Below, one piece after another: positions 28,703 to 30,976 of a stretch of DNA of 30,976 nucleotides. The notes beneath the pieces are model-generated. The model had not been told where the DNA came from, did not search any database, and saw only the letters and a program-made list of their open reading frames with translations. The DNA is from Pseudomonadota bacterium (GTDB lineage Bacteria > Pseudomonadota > Gammaproteobacteria > Steroidobacterales > Steroidobacteraceae), in contig JAJZLX010000652.1 of NCBI GenBank assembly GCA_021850555.1, positions 1 to 30,976 of the forward strand. The letters run 5' to 3'. Made by a program: the position numbers and the translations under genes. How positions within the stretch are numbered: the first letter of the stretch is position 1; every line of letters begins with the position of its first letter.

Positions 28703-30976
28703 ATGCTGTCCACCGCCTTCGGCCTGGTGCTGCTTGGGACTCTGGCCTACTTCCGGGCCGGGATCCTTCTCTGGACCCTGGGGCTCGCCGCCTGGCTTGC
28801 CGAGCCCGCCTTCGGCGCCGGCCGCGCCGTCTCCCCGGCCGCGTGGGTCGCATTCGCCGCCCTTGCTCTCCTTCTCAACGTCCCGCTTCTGCGGCGGCGG
28901 CTGAGCGCGCCGTTGCTCGCGCTTTACAAGCGCCTGAAGCCGCCGATGTCACGGACCGAGAAGGAAGCCATCGAGGCCGGCACCGTCTGGTGGGACGGGG
29001 AGCTGTTCTCGGGCCGGCCCGATTGGCGCAAGCTCCTCGCCTTCCCTGAGCCGAAGCTGACGGCCGAGGAGCGGGCCTTTCTCGAGGGTCCGGTCGAGAC
29101 GCTCTGCGCGATGCTCGATGACTGGAAGATCACGCACGAGCTGAAGGATCTGCCGCAGGAGGCGTGGCGCTTCGTGCGGGAAAACGGCTTCCTCGGCATG
29201 ATCATCGCACGCAAATACGGCGGGTTGGAATTCTCCAACTACGCGCACGCCAAGGTGGTCACCAAGATCGCCACGCGCGCAGGCTCCGCCGCGGTGACGG
29301 TGATGGTGCCGAATTCCCTCGGTCCCGGGGAGCTGCTGCAGCGCTACGGCACCGAGGCGCAAAAGGACTACTACCTGCCGCGGCTCGCCCAAGGTATCGA
29401 AATCCCATGCTTTGCGCTCACGAGTCCCTCGGCCGGCTCGGATGCCGGCTCGATCCCGGACTACGGCCATGTCTGCCGCGGCTCCTACACCGATCCGCGC
29501 ACCGGGCAGCGCCACGAGAACGTGCTCGGCATGCGCCTCAGCTGGGAGAAGCGCTGGATCACGCTCGCTCCGGTGGCGACGCTCCTCGGCCTGGCGTTCA
29601 AGCTGTATGACCCCGAGCGCCTGCTCGGGGGCGAGGAGGACATCGGCATCACCTGCGCGCTGGTGCCTGCCGAGCACGAGGGCGTGAGCATCGGTCGGCG
29701 GCACTGGCCGGGCGGCGCCGCGTTCATGAACGGTCCGACCTGGGGCCGGGAGGTGTTCATTCCCATCGAGTGGATCATCGGCGGACCGCGCTACGCCGGT
29801 CAGGGCTGGCGCATGCTGGTCGAGTGCCTGTCGGTGGGAAGGTGCATCTCGCTGCCGGCGATGGCGGTGGCCTCGGGCAAGGTGGCGAGCTTCGCCACGG
29901 GCGCCTACGCGCGGGTGCGCGATCAGTTCGGCATGCCGATCGGCCGGTTCGAGGGCGTCGCTGAGGCGCTCGCGCGCATCGGCGGCTATACCTATCAGAT
30001 GGAGGCCGCGCAGGACCTCGCCCTCACCGGGCTCGATCTGAAGGAAAGGCCGGCGGTGCTCTCGGCGGTCCTGAAGTACCACAACACCGAGCGCATGCGC
30101 AAAGTGTTGAACGACGCCATGGACATCCACGGCGGGCGCACGGTGGTGCTCGGCCCGCGTAACTACCTGGCGGGCGCCTATCAGACGATCCCGGTGGCGA
30201 TTACCGTGGAAGGCGCCAACATTCTCACCCGCTCCATGATCATCTTCGGCCAGGGCGCGATCCGTTCTCACCCGTTCGTGCTGCGCGAGATGCGTGCCGC
30301 CGAAGCCGGCGACCTGAAGGAGTTCGACCGGGCGCTCACCTCGCACATCGGGTTCGTGGTCTGCAACTTCGTGCGCACGCTGTGGATGGGGCTCACCGGC
30401 GCGAGACTCATCGCCGGCGCGCCTCGCCGCGGGCCGAACAGCCGCTACTACCGCCAGCTCACCCGCTACTCGAGCGCATTCGCGCTGCTCGCCGACATGG
30501 CGCTCGCGAGCCTCGGCGGGACGCTGAAGTTCCGCGAGAAGCTCTCGGCGCGGCTCGGGGACGTGCTCTCGGGGCTGTACATCGCCTCGGCCTGCCTCTG
30601 GCGCTTCGAGCGGGACGGGGCGCCGCCGGAGGACCAGCCGCTGCTCACCTGGTCGGTCGAGGCGTCGCTCTACGACATCCAGCAGGCGATGGACGGATTT
30701 CTCGCCAACCTGCCGAACCGGGCTCTCGCCTGGGTGCTGCGCCGGGTCGTGTTTCCCTGGGGCCTGACCCGCAAGGCGCCCTCGGATCGCATCGGCACAC
30801 GCGTGGTGCGCGCCCTGATGACCCCGGGCGGGGCAAGGGAGCGGCTCACCCGCGGCATGCACGTGCCCAAGGACGAGCGCGAGCCGCTTGGTGTCCTCGA
30901 GCCGGCGCTGCGCGCCGTGCTGCAAACCGAGCAGATCGAGCGCAAGCTGCGGACCCTCGCGCGCGAGGGGAGGCTG
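28703..30976 (+). CDS. fadE: Acyl-CoA dehydrogenase FadE (3' end outside the window)
   Basis: 758 residues are visible, with no stop before the edge; FadE is usually about 815. It catalyses the first, FAD-dependent step of beta-oxidation, acyl-CoA to trans-2-enoyl-CoA. Two hydrophobic segments at about 1-33 and 46-62 precede the catalytic region, as in Escherichia coli FadE, suggesting membrane attachment. Conserved stretches include E-N-G-F-L-G-M-I-I-A-R-K-Y-G-G near 155, A-L-T-S-P-S-A-G-S-D-A-G-S near 238, W-I-T-L-A-P-V-A-T near 288 and E-G-A-N-I-L-T-R-S near 503, followed by the FadE-specific C-terminal domain. The ATG at 28703 has GGGGAG (28687-28692) ten bases upstream. It lies 72 bases after the psrA-like gene and supplies substrate to the FadB-like enzyme. 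Confidence 0.94.
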   Translation, partial: MLSTAFGLVLLGTLAYFRAGILLWTLGLAAWLAEPAFGAGRAVSPAAWVAFAALALLLNVPLLRRRLSAPLLALYKRLKPPMSRTEKEAIEAGTVWWDGELFSGRPDWRKLLAFPEPKLTAEERAFLEGPVETLCAMLDDWKITHELKDLPQEAWRFVRENGFLGMIIARKYGGLEFSNYAHAKVVTKIATRAGSAAVTVMVPNSLGPGELLQRYGTEAQKDYYLPRLAQGIEIPCFALTSPSAGSDAGSIPDYGHVCRGSYTDPRTGQRHENVLGMRLSWEKRWITLAPVATLLGLAFKLYDPERLLGGEEDIGITCALVPAEHEGVSIGRRHWPGGAAFMNGPTWGREVFIPIEWIIGGPRYAGQGWRMLVECLSVGRCISLPAMAVASGKVASFATGAYARVRDQFGMPIGRFEGVAEALARIGGYTYQMEAAQDLALTGLDLKERPAVLSAVLKYHNTERMRKVLNDAMDIHGGRTVVLGPRNYLAGAYQTIPVAITVEGANILTRSMIIFGQGAIRSHPFVLREMRAAEAGDLKEFDRALTSHIGFVVCNFVRTLWMGLTGARLIAGAPRRGPNSRYYRQLTRYSSAFALLADMALASLGGTLKFREKLSARLGDVLSGLYIASACLWRFERDGAPPEDQPLLTWSVEASLYDIQQAMDGFLANLPNRALAWVLRRVVFPWGLTRKAPSDRIGTRVVRALMTPGGARERLTRGMHVPKDEREPLGVLEPALRAVLQTEQIERKLRTLAREGRL

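Overview
The window reads as a GC-rich (strongly GC3-biased) proteobacterial chromosome segment, most likely gammaproteobacterial. The signs are a complete lipid A aminoarabinose (arn) set, a PsrA-type TetR regulator next to fatty-acid oxidation genes, FadE- and FadB-like enzymes, full-length Lhr and a fused CysNC. The assignment is inferred from gene content; no rRNA, tRNA or other taxonomic marker is present. I saw no insertion sequence, CRISPR array, integrase or phage gene. It looks like ordinary core and metabolic chromosome with a few unusual details.

Layout. (a) 1-3241: the first codons of an unidentified minus-strand gene, then a fumarylacetoacetate-hydrolase-family enzyme (+) converging across a good hairpin terminator on a 3-oxoadipyl-CoA-type thiolase (-). 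The thiolase diverges from an acrylyl-CoA reductase/YhdH-type reductase (+). (b) 3242-3597: a gene-poor stretch with one small, apparently frameshifted ORF. (c) 3598-5973: the lipid II flippase MurJ and a secreted outer-membrane beta-barrel protein. (d) 6236-10651: the very large helicase Lhr.

(e) 10816-18344: a seven-gene arn locus in the order arnA-dehydrogenase, arnT, arnE, arnB, arnC, arnA-formyltransferase, arnD. Together these make UDP-L-Ara4FN from UDP-glucuronate, load it on undecaprenyl phosphate, deformylate it, flip it and transfer L-Ara4N to lipid A (polymyxin-type resistance). ArnA, one bifunctional protein in Escherichia coli, is two separate genes five genes apart. Only one ArnE/F-like flippase subunit is seen, and no UDP-glucose dehydrogenase gene. 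From arnT onward the genes overlap or nearly touch, which suggests translational coupling.

(f) 18426-21833: a PIG3-type quinone oxidoreductase whose stop codon overlaps that of a convergent Lrp/AsnC regulator. The regulator is divergent from alanine dehydrogenase, with a palindromic candidate operator between them, and a periplasmic YceI protein follows. (g) 21945-25598: cysQ-cysD-cysNC, sulfate activation to PAPS plus PAP turnover. (h) 25638-30976: fatty-acid beta-oxidation. It holds a small repeat-containing ORF, a FadB-like bifunctional enzyme, a PsrA-like repressor with two AAC-N4-GTT elements and a 9-codon minicistron at its start, and a FadE acyl-CoA dehydrogenase that runs off the end of the window.

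Most likely novelties are small-scale: the rearranged arn locus with an ArnC tail containing a perfect 22-bp palindrome, the psrA leader, and the two small ORFs. I do not see a clearly new multi-gene system.
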